Assembly (NCBI GenBank): GCA_965276755.1
Contig: OZ255625.1
Span: forward strand, 3,534,001 to 3,598,000
DNA length: 64,000 bases
Reading direction: 5' to 3'
DNA from: CAJCIS01 sp965276755
GTDB taxonomy: Bacteria > Pseudomonadota > Alphaproteobacteria > Acetobacterales > Acetobacteraceae
The notes beneath the pieces are model-generated. The model saw nothing but the letters and a program-made list of their open reading frames with translations. It did not search any database and was not told the DNA's origin. Made by a program: the position numbers and the translations under genes. Of the stretch, positions 16,973 through 24,921 are shown in pieces. The stretch's first letter is position 1. Each line of letters begins with the position of its first letter.

Positions 16973-17140
16973 TCAATCAGCGCGCAAGCGCTCCATCTCT
17001 TCCTTCAGCCGCAGTTTTTGTAGCTTCAAGCGGGAAAGCGTCCCGTCATCCGGTCTGGGCCGATGATCCTCATCGGAAATCCGGGTCTCAAGGCTGGCGT
17101 GACGCTCCTTCAGGCTGTCGATGCGGGCTTGCAGGCTCAT
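16973..17140 (-). CDS. DUF465/YdcH-family small protein
   Basis: 55 residues, MSLQARIDSLKERHASLETR then a run to LSRLKLQKLRLKEEMERL: the single heptad-rich antiparallel helix pair of DUF465 (YdcH). Function is unknown; members are small, soluble and predicted coiled coil. The ATG at 17140 has a GGAGG 4 bases upstream. A longer open frame reading back into a GC palindrome is rejected as it leaves the family pattern. It converges with trcR and faces a second DUF465 gene across the palindrome at 17252-17362. Confidence 0.85.
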   Translation of the reverse strand: MSLQARIDSLKERHASLETRISDEDHRPRPDDGTLSRLKLQKLRLKEEMERLRAD

Positions 17141-17251
17141 GGTGCCTCCATGCTGTTGAGCGCGCCGGATTTGGCGCGCTTTAAACGGTAGGCATTCCGA
17201 CAGGGGATTGCTACGCGAATCGGGCGTGCTCACAACAAAGCGCGGGGTGAA

Positions 17252-17362
17252 AAAGGCTGGGGGGAACGAGCCGTTCCCCCCAGACCCCCCGTCATCATTT
17301 AGACGAAGTCCAAACAATCGACGGGGGGGCTGGGGGGGGATGGCACATCCCCCCCAGCCTTT
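17252..17362. repeat. GC palindrome, family P, full-length copy
   Basis: Left arm 17255-17292 (GGCTGGGGGGAACGAGCCGT variant core) and right arm 17321-17361 enclose a loop containing ATTTAGACGAAGTC, a loop motif shared with the copies at 30721, 51631 and 53211. It lies in the divergent gap between the two DUF465 genes. Confidence 0.9.
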
Positions 17363-17406
17363 CCTTTGGCTTGCCTAACCCCGCGCGCGCCATGCTAGGG
17401 AGCGAC

Positions 17407-17607
17407 ATGCTGACCGACCGTGACTCCCTGCTGCGCAAACTGACCGAACTGCGCAGCGAGCATCGCGACCTCGACACCGTGATCGCACGCATCTCCGTCG
17501 GCCGCGTCGATCAGCTCCAGCTCCAACGCCTCAAGAAGCGCAAGCTGATGCTCAAGGATGAGGTCGCCTGGCTCGAAAGCCGCCTCATCCCCGACAACAT
17601 CGCCTGA
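17407..17607 (+). CDS. DUF465/YdcH-family small protein, coupled to purE
   Basis: 66 residues: LTDRDSLLRKLTELRSEHRDL then LQLQRLKKRKLMLKDEVAWLESRL, again the DUF465 helical hairpin with a short IPDNIA tail. The ATG at 17407 follows TAGGGAG; two upstream in-frame ATGs are less well placed. Its TGA overlaps the purE ATG by one base (TGATG), so it is the first gene of the purEK transcript. This arrangement is frequent in alphaproteobacteria, but the functional link to purine synthesis is unexplained. Confidence 0.85.
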   Translation: MLTDRDSLLRKLTELRSEHRDLDTVIARISVGRVDQLQLQRLKKRKLMLKDEVAWLESRLIPDNIA

Positions 17608-18095
17608 TGGATGCAGCCCTGATCGGCATCATCATGGGCAGCCAATCGGATTGGGCCACGATGAAGCACGCAGCCGAGACGCTGGACGCATTGGCCGTGC
17701 CGCACGAGGTGCGTATCGTCTCGGCCCACCGCACGCCCGAACGCCTGGCCGAATACGCCAGGACCGCACGCGCCCGCGGCCTGGGCGTCATCATCGCCGG
17801 CGCCGGCGGTGCCGCCCATCTGCCCGGCATGTGCGCGGCCTACACCTCCGTGCCCGTGCTCGGCGTGCCCATACCCTCCTCGGGCCTGGCCGGCATGGAT
17901 AGCCTGCTCTCCATCGTGCAGATGCCCGCCGGCGTCCCCGTCGGCACACTGGCCATCGGCCGGCCCGGTGCCATCAACGCCGCCTTGCTCGGCGCGGCCA
18001 TCCTGGCCACCGCCAGGCCCGAGCTGATCGCGCGCATCGATACCTACCGTACTGCGCAGACCGAGGCGGTTGCCCACACGCCGGAGGTGGGATGA
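17607..18095 (+). CDS. purE: N5-carboxyaminoimidazole ribonucleotide mutase (PurE class I)
   Basis: 162 residues. The class I motifs are complete: GIIMGSQSDW (substrate phosphate loop), VSAHRTPE (catalytic His), AGAGGAAHLPGM and GMDSLLSIVQMPAGVPVGT. It moves the carboxyl group of N5-CAIR to give CAIR in de novo purine synthesis. It starts inside the stop of the DUF465 gene and overlaps purK by 4 bases (ATGA), consistent with a coupled purEK unit. Confidence 0.97.
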   Translation: MDAALIGIIMGSQSDWATMKHAAETLDALAVPHEVRIVSAHRTPERLAEYARTARARGLGVIIAGAGGAAHLPGMCAAYTSVPVLGVPIPSSGLAGMDSLLSIVQMPAGVPVGTLAIGRPGAINAALLGAAILATARPELIARIDTYRTAQTEAVAHTPEVG

Positions 18096-19306
18096 CCCCG
18101 CCCACCGTGGCGGACCTGCCGGCGCGCGGCCTGCCGCCCGGCAGCACGATCGGCATCATCGGCGGCGGCCAGCTCGGCCGCATGTCGGCACTCGCCGCGG
18201 CCCGGCTGGGCTATCGCTGCCACATCTTCACACCCGAGGCAGACAGCCCCGCAAGCCAGGTCGCCGCAGCGACCATCATCGGCGCCTATGACGATCCGGT
18301 GGCACTGGCAGCCTTCGCGCGGGGGGTGGATGTCATCACCTTCGAATTCGAGAACGTCAGCGCAGCGGGTCTGGACCTGCTGGCGGCGGACAAGCCCGTC
18401 CTTCCCTCCCCCGCCATCCTGCGTGTCAGCCAGGACCGCATGACCGAGAAAAGCTTCATCAACGGCGCCGGCGCGCCGACAACCGCGTGGGCGCCGGTCA
18501 ACACGCGCGAGGAACTGACCCACACCACGCAGGAACTGGGCTTTCCCTGCGTTCTGAAGACGACGCGGCTGGGCTATGACGGCCGCGGCCAGGCGGTTCT
18601 GCGCGCGCCTGAGGATCTGGACGCCGCCTGGGCGCGCCTGATGCCCAGGCCGCTGATCCTGGAGGCCTTTGTCGATTTCGCCTGCGAGCTTGGCGTGGTG
18701 GTCGCGCGCAGCGCAGATGGCCACATGGCGGTTTTCGATACGGTAGAGAACCGTCACCGCAACCATATCCTGGACGTGACGCTGGCACCCGCGCGCGTGG
18801 TGCCGGACATTGCCGAAGCCGCGCGCCAGATCGCCTGCCGCATCGCGGTTGCCCTTCACCTCGTGGGTCTGCTGGCGGTGGAGATGTTCGTCGATGCCAG
18901 CGGCGCGATCCTGGTCAACGAAATTGCCCCCCGGCCGCATAATTGCGGTCATTGGACAATCGATGCCTGCCCCGTCAGCCAGTTCGAGATGCACATCCGC
19001 GCCGTGGCCGGCCTGCCTTTGCCGCCAGCCACGCGCCATTCGGACGCGGTGATGAAGAATTTGGTCAGGCCGGAGGAAATGGCGCTCTGGCCCGACATTG
19101 TGGCAACGCCTGGCCTGATCGCGCACCATTACGGCAAGTCCGGCGCCAGGCCGGGCCGCAAGATGGGCCACGTGACCCGGCTGTTCCCGCGTGGCGCGCT
19201 GCCTGGGGAATTGGGCGTGAGCGACGCGCTCGGGGTATTCGGCAAGGCGCCAGCGCCAATTGTGCTGAGCACGCTGTCGCGGGACGACCCCAGGACGTCG
19301 GTTTAG
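18092..19306 (+). CDS. purK: N5-carboxyaminoimidazole ribonucleotide synthase
   Basis: 404 residues of the ATP-grasp superfamily. The N-terminal GIIGGGQLGRMSALAAARLGY is the PurK dinucleotide-like loop, followed by the ATP-grasp core (PCVLKTTRLGYDGRGQ, VEMFVDASGAILVNEIAPRPHNCGHWTID). It makes N5-CAIR from AIR, bicarbonate and ATP and hands it to PurE. It overlaps purE by 4 bases. The 170 bases after its stop, up to the sulfotransferase, contain no gene. Confidence 0.97.
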   Translation: MTPPTVADLPARGLPPGSTIGIIGGGQLGRMSALAAARLGYRCHIFTPEADSPASQVAAATIIGAYDDPVALAAFARGVDVITFEFENVSAAGLDLLAADKPVLPSPAILRVSQDRMTEKSFINGAGAPTTAWAPVNTREELTHTTQELGFPCVLKTTRLGYDGRGQAVLRAPEDLDAAWARLMPRPLILEAFVDFACELGVVVARSADGHMAVFDTVENRHRNHILDVTLAPARVVPDIAEAARQIACRIAVALHLVGLLAVEMFVDASGAILVNEIAPRPHNCGHWTIDACPVSQFEMHIRAVAGLPLPPATRHSDAVMKNLVRPEEMALWPDIVATPGLIAHHYGKSGARPGRKMGHVTRLFPRGALPGELGVSDALGVFGKAPAPIVLSTLSRDDPRTSV

Positions 19307-19476
19307 GCGGGCATCTCGTGGTAGATTCCTGTTTGGCTCCTTGGGATTTAACGCAAGACGGCGAGGCAATTATGACGTGGTCCTGTGGCCTGCTGGGGTG
19401 TCGTGGAAACGATCCGGGCTGCTCAAGGTCATTGTAAACGGGGAGGGAGGGCGTCTGAACGCCGGATAAAACCTGA

Positions 19477-20424
19477 TCAGGCCGCCGCCCGCCGCAATTC
19501 CCGGATGGCCGCGTTGAGATCGCCAATGACCCTGTTTTGATCAGCAACGCTGGCACGCAGCACCTCTCGATCCACCAGCAGGGGCTGCACCTGGTGCTCC
19601 AATTCGCCCACGTAGGTGCAAAGGGCACGCAAATTTGGATCAAACACGCTCTGCCCACGTAACGAAACAGTGCCGCACCCAATTGCATCGTGCAACCGCC
19701 GCGCCAATGGCCGCGCGGGCACAAGATCGCCATCGTCATGTCGCAACCCAGGATCGATGATGCCACCGACCAGCCCAGGCAATGGCGGCGGCACCCCCAC
19801 AAAGGCGGCTAGGCGGCGCGCGGCCTCCTCAGGTGCCGTGAACCAGTCTTCATAGGGGACCAGGCAGACGGGCGCCTGGCCCAACTCGGCGACCGCGGCG
19901 GCATTGTAGATCAGCCAGCGGTATTCGGCCTGGTCGCGCGCCATCTTGTCGCGGGCGCTGATTGAACGCGCGACCTGCGCCGGATTGCGGATACAGAACA
20001 CGTAGCGTGGTTGCGCGCCCGCCGTTTCGAAAACCTGCCGCCAGAGCGGTAGCAGCCGGGCGGTGCGCGGGTCCTTGAAGCCGTAGGATCGCGCTTGTTC
20101 ACGCGCACGGCCCACGACATCGGCCAGTGCCATCCTGATTGCCTGGACTCGGCCGTCGCTAAGCCAGCCCTCAGGCAGCGACAGCAGGTGGGCCGGATCG
20201 GACCAGGCGCGGCCGAACAGGGCGAAGACCTGATCGTTCAGATCGTTGATCCGGGGCCGCTCCCAGTGGCCACGCATGTTGTCCGGCGAGAGCCCGGCCG
20301 CATCGGCCATTTCCACGCCCATAGCGTGCAGCAGGTTGGCGCAGAGCGAGGTGCCGCTGCGGTGCATGCCAAGCACGGTGACGATCGTTTCGGCTGTTTC
20401 GGCTGTTTCGGCGACTTGCTGCAT
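19477..20424 (-). CDS. Sulfotransferase-family protein
   Basis: 315 residues. VTVLGMHRSGTSLCANLL is the 5'-phosphosulfate-binding loop of PAPS-dependent sulfotransferases. FKDPRTARLLPLW and the CIRNPAQVARSISARD region correspond to the 3'-phosphate-binding strand/helix. A C-terminal coiled segment (EVLRASVADQNRVIGDLNAA) follows. It probably sulfates a surface glycan or lipid; the acceptor is unknown. The N-terminus contains a three-unit 9-bp tandem repeat (AET x3). It is monocistronic, convergent with purK and has no PAPS-synthesis genes nearby. Confidence 0.8.
   Translation of the reverse strand: MQQVAETAETAETIVTVLGMHRSGTSLCANLLHAMGVEMADAAGLSPDNMRGHWERPRINDLNDQVFALFGRAWSDPAHLLSLPEGWLSDGRVQAIRMALADVVGRAREQARSYGFKDPRTARLLPLWRQVFETAGAQPRYVFCIRNPAQVARSISARDKMARDQAEYRWLIYNAAAVAELGQAPVCLVPYEDWFTAPEEAARRLAAFVGVPPPLPGLVGGIIDPGLRHDDGDLVPARPLARRLHDAIGCGTVSLRGQSVFDPNLRALCTYVGELEHQVQPLLVDREVLRASVADQNRVIGDLNAAIRELRRAAA
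20387..20413. repeat. Three-copy 9-bp tandem repeat in the sulfotransferase gene
   Basis: GTTTCGGCT is repeated three times (last copy ending G). It codes for AETAETAET at residues about 5-13, so unit gain or loss would keep the frame. Confidence 0.9.
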
Positions 20425-20605
20425 GCCGACAGATATAGAACAAAAGGAGTAAACAAATCACGATCGATCGGGTCGTTCGTTGCAGAAAGTCTGGCGCGTG
20501 CAGCCTGTTCATAAAGTCAAGCCAAGGTTGCGAACCGGCGGTGGCGGGCGGCTCCCCTGCCTGGAGCCTGTGCGCGCACACGAGACGATTGGTCCGAAAA
20601 CGTCT

Positions 20606-20887
20606 CTATCGCGTGCGTTGCAAGTCGGCGCGCCAAGCTGCTTCCTCCGCGGCAGCCATGCGGCTGTCCAGATGAGCAAAGTGGTCCGGCATACCGCCGA
20701 TCGCACGCGCCTGCCGCCGGATCAGGTAGGCGCCCAGGAAATAGCCGATCACCATCAGCGGCGTATGCGCGAGGCAGAGTGCCAGCCCAACAACCCGGAT
20801 GATCCACACCGGAACGCCCGAACGATCGGACATCCACGCGCACACTCCGCTGATCATCGCGCGGTGGTGCTGGAACCTGTCAAACAT
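20606..20887 (-). CDS. pspC: PspC-domain membrane protein
   Basis: 93 residues. ISGVCAWMSDRSGVPVWIIRVVG is the PspC signature, running into a hydrophobic segment (about 28-58: VWIIRVVGLALCLAHTPLMVIGYFLGAYLI) and an amphipathic tail. PspC senses envelope stress and binds PspA in the phage-shock response. The ATG at 20887 is preceded by AGGAG at 20896-20900; a GTG nine bases upstream overlaps that site and is rejected. It is the last gene of the psp unit, 25 bases after pspA. The tail after residue 70 is charged and likely cytosolic. Confidence 0.88.
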   Translation of the reverse strand: MFDRFQHHRAMISGVCAWMSDRSGVPVWIIRVVGLALCLAHTPLMVIGYFLGAYLIRRQARAIGGMPDHFAHLDSRMAAAEEAAWRADLQRTR

Positions 20888-20912
20888 GAAACCCACTCCT
20901 TTCGGGTAAACC

Positions 20913-21629
20913 TTAGTTCTGCTCGGTTGGCTTATCAGTGCCCTGGGGCGGCAGACGATTGCCTAGGCGCGCCTTCAAGGCAGCCAGTTCCTCATCCATG
21001 CCCGCGGTCGCCTCAAGCCCCGCGAGCTCCTCCTCCAAGGTCGGCCCGCGCCCATTGGCAGTGCGGCCCAGATCGAAGGCTTCGATGCGCCCCTCCATCT
21101 GATCGAGCGTGCGCTCAGCCTGCTCGAAACGGAAGAAGGCATCGTTGATGCGCTCGTCGTGCAGCTTCTCGCGCACCTTGATGCGATTGCCCGCGGTCGT
21201 GCGCCGCGCGGCCAGCGCCTGCTGGCGGGCACGCGCGTCGGCAAGCTTGGTCTGCAGCTTGGCGATGTCCTCGTTCTGCTGAGCCAGGCCGCCGGCGAGC
21301 TGGGCCACCTGCGCCTCGATGCTGGTGCGCTGCTGCTGGCGGTGCGTGCGTGCCAGAAGCGCCCCACGAGCCAGGTCGTCCCGCCCGCGGGTGAGTGCGA
21401 GCTCGGCCTTGCGCTGCCAATCATCCTCCTCGCGCTTGAGCGATTCGGCGCGGCGCTCCATCTCGCGCCTCTCGGCAATCGTGCGCACGGCGGAGCTGCG
21501 GACTTCGACCAGCGTGTCCTCCATCTCCTGGATGATCAGGCGGATGATCTTCTCCGGGTCCTCGGCCGTGGCGAGCAGGGCGTTGAGGTTGGAGTTGATG
21601 ATGTCGGCGAGGCGGGAAAAGATGCTCAT
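20913..21629 (-). CDS. pspA: Phage-shock protein A (PspA/Vipp1/ESCRT-III family)
   Basis: 238 residues, almost entirely helical. The N-terminal amphipathic helix (MSIFSRLADIINSNLNALL) binds membranes, EDPEKIIRLIIQEMEDTLV is the diagnostic PspA segment, and long coiled coils follow to about residue 185. A variable C-terminal tail (RLPPQGTDKPTEQN) ends it. PspA forms rods that protect the inner membrane and, in the resting state, inhibits PspF. It lies between the 70-aa membrane protein and pspC on the minus strand. Confidence 0.96.
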   Translation of the reverse strand: MSIFSRLADIINSNLNALLATAEDPEKIIRLIIQEMEDTLVEVRSSAVRTIAERREMERRAESLKREEDDWQRKAELALTRGRDDLARGALLARTHRQQQRTSIEAQVAQLAGGLAQQNEDIAKLQTKLADARARQQALAARRTTAGNRIKVREKLHDERINDAFFRFEQAERTLDQMEGRIEAFDLGRTANGRGPTLEEELAGLEATAGMDEELAALKARLGNRLPPQGTDKPTEQN

Positions 21630-21670
21630 GGCGCCAGGTTCCTTGTTTCGGGTGGTGGCCGGCCGGCGGC

Positions 21671-21883
21671 TCAGCCGGCCAGCGCGAGCCAGGCCAGGGC
21701 GGCGGCCGGCACCGCGGCCGCGGCCAGGCGAAGGGCAATGCCTGTAAAGGCGGAGGCGTGGCTCTCCTGCTCGGGCATCTCCGGCAACGCGGCGCGTTGC
21801 TGAAGGAGCTTTGCGGTCGCCATGCTGGGTTCGAAGTTGCGGCGTGCGCCGGTCATCGAGGCATTCATCGTGGTGGTGGTCAT
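21671..21883 (-). CDS. 70-aa membrane protein, first gene of the psp operon
   Basis: The start at 21883 follows GGAGACCTGG. The product is MTTTTMNASMTGARRNFEPS..., about 45 polar residues then one C-terminal transmembrane helix (about 47-69: FTGIALRLAAAAVPAAALAWLAL). I do not recognise a family. Its topology is the reverse of PspB, which is N-terminally anchored. It is the first gene behind the sigma54-type promoter and 41 bases before pspA, so it is likely a phage-shock component, perhaps a membrane anchor or sensor. Confidence 0.7.
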   Translation of the reverse strand: MTTTTMNASMTGARRNFEPSMATAKLLQQRAALPEMPEQESHASAFTGIALRLAAAAVPAAALAWLALAG

Positions 21884-21936
21884 GACCAGGTCTCCTGTCG
21901 TTTGAATGGGTGGCCGTCGGTGGCCTGACAAAGTGA

Positions 21937-21955
21937 TTGCATCCGGCGTGCCAAA
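21937..21955 (-). promoter_or_regulatory. Sigma54 (RpoN) promoter of the psp operon
   Basis: On the minus strand the sequence TTTGGCACGCCGGATGCA carries the -24 GG and -12 GC exactly ten bases apart, matching the TTGGCACG-N4-TTGC consensus with one change. It would start transcription about 44 bases before the first psp gene, and the PspF activator is encoded divergently. Confidence 0.75.
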
Positions 21956-22067
21956 GCCGGTTTCAGGCCTAAGTGCTTGATTACATGTGCTTGCACGTTG
22001 GCCTTGCGCAAGGCGGCCGTGTAGCTCTAAGCTGATTTGGCCACGACATGGCGAAGAACGCAGAGAC

Positions 22068-23129
22068 ATGGCGCGAATCGCAACTCAGCCTGATAATCCT
22101 ACGCCCATCGGTCACGCGCCGGCTTTTCTGGACATGCTGGCTCATGTCTCCCAGGCCGCACCGCTGAACAGGCCCGTGCTGGTGGTCGGCGAGCGCGGCA
22201 CCGGCAAGGAGTTGGTGGCCGGGCGGCTGGCCTATCTCTCGCCGCGGTGGGACGCGCCCTTCATCAAGCTCAATTGCGCGGCGCTGCCTGAGAGCCTGCT
22301 GGATAGCGAATTGTTCGGCCATGAGGCCGGGTCATTTACCGGCGCGCAGCGGCGCCGGCCGGGCCGCTTCGAGCTGGCCGATCGGGGCACGATCTTCCTC
22401 GACGAAATCGCGACCGCGTCCGCCTCCGTGCAGGAAAAGCTGCTGCGCATCATCGAATACGGCACGTTCGAGCGCGTGGGCGGCGGCGAGCCGATCCGCG
22501 TGGATGTGCGCGTGGTGGCAGCGACCAACGTGCACCTGCCCGATCTGGCGGCGAGCGGCAAATTCAGGGCCGATCTGCTGGACCGGCTGGCCTTCGATGT
22601 GGTCACCGTGCCGCCGCTGCGGTCACGGCCCGAAGATATCATGGTGCTGGCCGAGCATTTCGCCGCGCGCATGACCGCAGAAATGGAGCGCGGTTATTTT
22701 GCCGGCTTTGCACAGGAGGCGATCGATGTGCTGGCCGGGCACGACTGGCCAGGCAATGTGCGCGAATTGCGCAACGTCGTCGAACGCAGCGTCTATCGCA
22801 TGGCCGAGCCCACCCAGCCGCTGCGCGCGATCGTGCTGGACCCGTTTGCCTCCTCATACCGGCCAGCATCGGCGGTGGCCGAGAGTGCCGCGCTGCCCGC
22901 GCCGCCTGTGGTCCAGGCGCCGATCAAGGTGGTTGAAGGGGTGGGGGAGGGCGGGTTTGCCGAGTCGACACGCGCCTTCGAGGCGCGGCTGCTGAACCAG
23001 GCGATGGAGGCGTGCCGCTTCAACCAGGCCGAGGCGGCTCGGCGGCTGGGGCTGAGCTACTACCAGTTCCGCCATCATCTGCGCGTGCACGGGATGCTGC
23101 CCGGTGCGGCGGAGAAAGCGGCGGGTTGA
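22068..23129 (+). CDS. pspF: Sigma54-dependent phage-shock activator PspF
   Basis: 353 residues without an N-terminal receiver domain, as in PspF. The AAA+ domain has Walker A GERGTGKE (41-48), the sigma54-contact loop as GSFTGA (88-93; Ser replaces the usual Ala), Walker B TIFLDEIA and the arginine-finger region FRADLLDRL. A C-terminal Fis-type helix-turn-helix (FNQAEAARRLGLSYYQFRHHL) binds DNA. The ATG at 22068 is chosen because MARIATQPDNPTPIGHAPAFLDML gives the family N-terminus. It is divergent from the psp operon whose promoter it should activate. Confidence 0.92.
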   Translation: MARIATQPDNPTPIGHAPAFLDMLAHVSQAAPLNRPVLVVGERGTGKELVAGRLAYLSPRWDAPFIKLNCAALPESLLDSELFGHEAGSFTGAQRRRPGRFELADRGTIFLDEIATASASVQEKLLRIIEYGTFERVGGGEPIRVDVRVVAATNVHLPDLAASGKFRADLLDRLAFDVVTVPPLRSRPEDIMVLAEHFAARMTAEMERGYFAGFAQEAIDVLAGHDWPGNVRELRNVVERSVYRMAEPTQPLRAIVLDPFASSYRPASAVAESAALPAPPVVQAPIKVVEGVGEGGFAESTRAFEARLLNQAMEACRFNQAEAARRLGLSYYQFRHHLRVHGMLPGAAEKAAG

Positions 23130-23297
23130 GGGTGGGGCGAAATGTTTGGAAACGGCGGAATGTTGGCCCTATTATCATAGGCATGATCACAGCCCGTCCG
23201 ACGGTCCGCATGACCCGCGTTCCCACCAATCAGGTGCCGACGAACATACCGCCAAAGCCGATGCCGCGCGAATTTCGGTGAGGCTCGTAGGACAGCT

Positions 23298-23830
23298 CTA
23301 AGTTGCTTGCGTTATCAGGGCGAGTGCCGCAAGGCCGGAGACCGGCGCCGCGGCCATGGCAATCATGGCGCAGGCGAGCAGGGCCTTGAATCGCAAGAAA
23401 GCGGTGTGATTGTGGACCACCGCCTGCTGATAGCCTTCCGCCAAAGCTACGAGAGCTTCATATTCTGACTCCGAGGTGTCGCCGAGCAAGATCACCGGCG
23501 CATAGCCGGCAACGCCATTGAAATCCCTGCTTAATATTCCAAAAAGACACAGGCCGCCGCACGCCGCCAGACAGGCGCCTGCGACGCCGGCGGCCCAGAA
23601 ATGGGTTCCGTTGACGACAGCCGCGCCGACGGCGAGCAGGCCGGCAACACTCCACCCCAGCATCGATGTGCCGCGCCTTCCAGCGCCTGGGCCGCAGCAC
23701 CCTGCACGCCCAGGCGAAGTTCGGCGTGGCGGATCGCCTCTCGTGCGCGCCAGAGCGGCAGGTCGCCACCGGTGGCGCCGAGGTCGGTCTCACCGGCGGC
23801 GGCGGGCTGGTCAGGCTCTTGTGCATCCAT
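23298..23830 (-). pseudogene. Small multi-pass membrane protein gene, probably frameshifted
   Basis: Two overlapping minus-strand frames make one plausible protein. The first (start 23830) gives an acidic head and a helix (LWRAREAIRHAELRLGVQGA to QALEG), then turns into Pro/Ser/Cys-rich out-of-frame sequence. The second begins at ATG 23663 in another frame with MLGWSVAGLLAVGAAVV, a second TM at about 22-46 and a third near its end (LLACAMIAMAAAPVSGLAALAL). Between them the second frame reads GRRGTS-MLGW, so loss of one base near 23670-23680 would explain the break. Family not recognised. Alternatively these are two overlapping genes. Confidence 0.45.
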
Positions 23831-23902
23831 TGCTCCACCCTGGCGCTGCCCTGCCTTCTAAGCTAGGTGCTGCCGCGCCTCGAGATGAAAGGACACTCCC
23901 TG

Positions 23903-24856
23903 ATGGCCCGTAACAAGATCGCCCTGATCGGCGCCGGCAATATCGGTGGCACGCTCGCCCACCTGGCCGGGCTGAAGGATCTGGGTGACGTCGTGTTGTT
24001 CGACGTGTTCGGCGGCGTGGCCGCAGGCAAGGCGCTGGACATCATGCAGTCGGGTGCGGTCGATCTGTTCGACAGCAACATGGTGGGGGGTTCGGATTAC
24101 GCCGCCATTGCGGGTGCGGACGTGGTGATCGTGACTGCGGGTTTTCCGCGCATGCCGGGCATGTCGCGGGACGATCTGCTGGCCAAGAATGCCGGCGTGA
24201 TCAATCAGGTTGCCGACGGGCTGCGCGCGCATGCGCCCGACGCCTTCGTCATCTGCATCACCAATCCGCTAGATGTCATGGTGTGGCAGCTCCAGCAGCG
24301 CAGCGGCCTGCCCGCGCACAAGGTGGTGGGCATGGCGGGCGTGCTGGACAGCGCGCGATTCAAGCTTTTCCTGGCGCAGGAATTTGCCGTCAGCGTCGAT
24401 GATGTCACCGCTTTTGTGCTGGGTGGGCATGGGGATACGATGGTTCCGCTGATCCGCTATTCCACGGTCGCCGGCATTCCGGTGCCCGATTTGATTCGCA
24501 TGGGCTGGAGCACGCAGGAGAAGATCGACGCGATTTGCGCGCGCACGGCCAATGGCGGCGGGGAGATCGTGAAATTGCTGGAGCGCGGCAGTGCGTTCTA
24601 TGCGCCTGCGGCATCGGCCATTGCGATGGCGGACAGCTATTTGAAGGACAAGAAGCGGGTGATGCCGTGTGCGGCGATGCTGACCGGCCAATACGGATTG
24701 GACGGCCTGTACATCGGTGTACCCGTGGTGATCGGCGCCGGTGGCGTTGAGCGGATTGTAGAGATTGCCCTGGACCCGTCCGAGAAGACCGCTTTCGATA
24801 AATCATGCGCCGCTGTTCGAGCCCTGATCGAAGACTTCAAGAAACTAGAGGTCTAA
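23903..24856 (+). CDS. mdh: Malate dehydrogenase (LDH-like type)
   Basis: 317 residues. NAD-binding loop GAGNIGGTLAH at the N-terminus; substrate arginines in GFPRMPGMSRDDLL; ITNPLDVMVW; and catalytic His in LGGHGDTMVPL. This is the lactate-dehydrogenase-like MDH of alphaproteobacteria, converting malate to oxaloacetate in the TCA cycle. The ATG at 23903 follows AAAGGA; an upstream ATG is out of pattern. sucCD follow on the same strand after 65 bases, giving the common mdh-sucC-sucD order, here split by a poly-T hairpin. Confidence 0.97.
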   Translation: MARNKIALIGAGNIGGTLAHLAGLKDLGDVVLFDVFGGVAAGKALDIMQSGAVDLFDSNMVGGSDYAAIAGADVVIVTAGFPRMPGMSRDDLLAKNAGVINQVADGLRAHAPDAFVICITNPLDVMVWQLQQRSGLPAHKVVGMAGVLDSARFKLFLAQEFAVSVDDVTAFVLGGHGDTMVPLIRYSTVAGIPVPDLIRMGWSTQEKIDAICARTANGGGEIVKLLERGSAFYAPAASAIAMADSYLKDKKRVMPCAAMLTGQYGLDGLYIGVPVVIGAGGVERIVEIALDPSEKTAFDKSCAAVRALIEDFKKLEV

Positions 24857-24859
24857 ACT

Positions 24860-24898
24860 GACAAAAGTTTTTTGCTTCTTTTTTTCAAAAAAGAAGAT
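24860..24898. repeat. Poly-T/poly-A hairpin, family T
   Basis: ACAAAAGTTTTTTGCTTC leads into a T7-C-A6 hairpin closed by CTTC/GAAG. It fills most of the mdh-sucC gap and may lower read-through from mdh into sucCD. Confidence 0.8.
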
Positions 24899-24921
24899 CC
24901 TTTCTTTCTTAAGGTTTTTCG

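Noticed and set aside
18044..19369. 441-codon minus-strand frame opposite purK
   Set aside because: purK motifs are intact on the plus strand; this is a codon-bias shadow.
22031..22051. Second GG-N10-GC sequence reading toward pspF
   Set aside because: Spacing fits sigma54, but the flanking bases do not and it would start transcription only ~5 bases before the pspF start.
23183..23281. 32-codon frame (MITARPTVRMTRVPT...) after pspF
   Set aside because: Too short, Pro/Arg-rich, no ribosome-binding site and no recognisable relatives.
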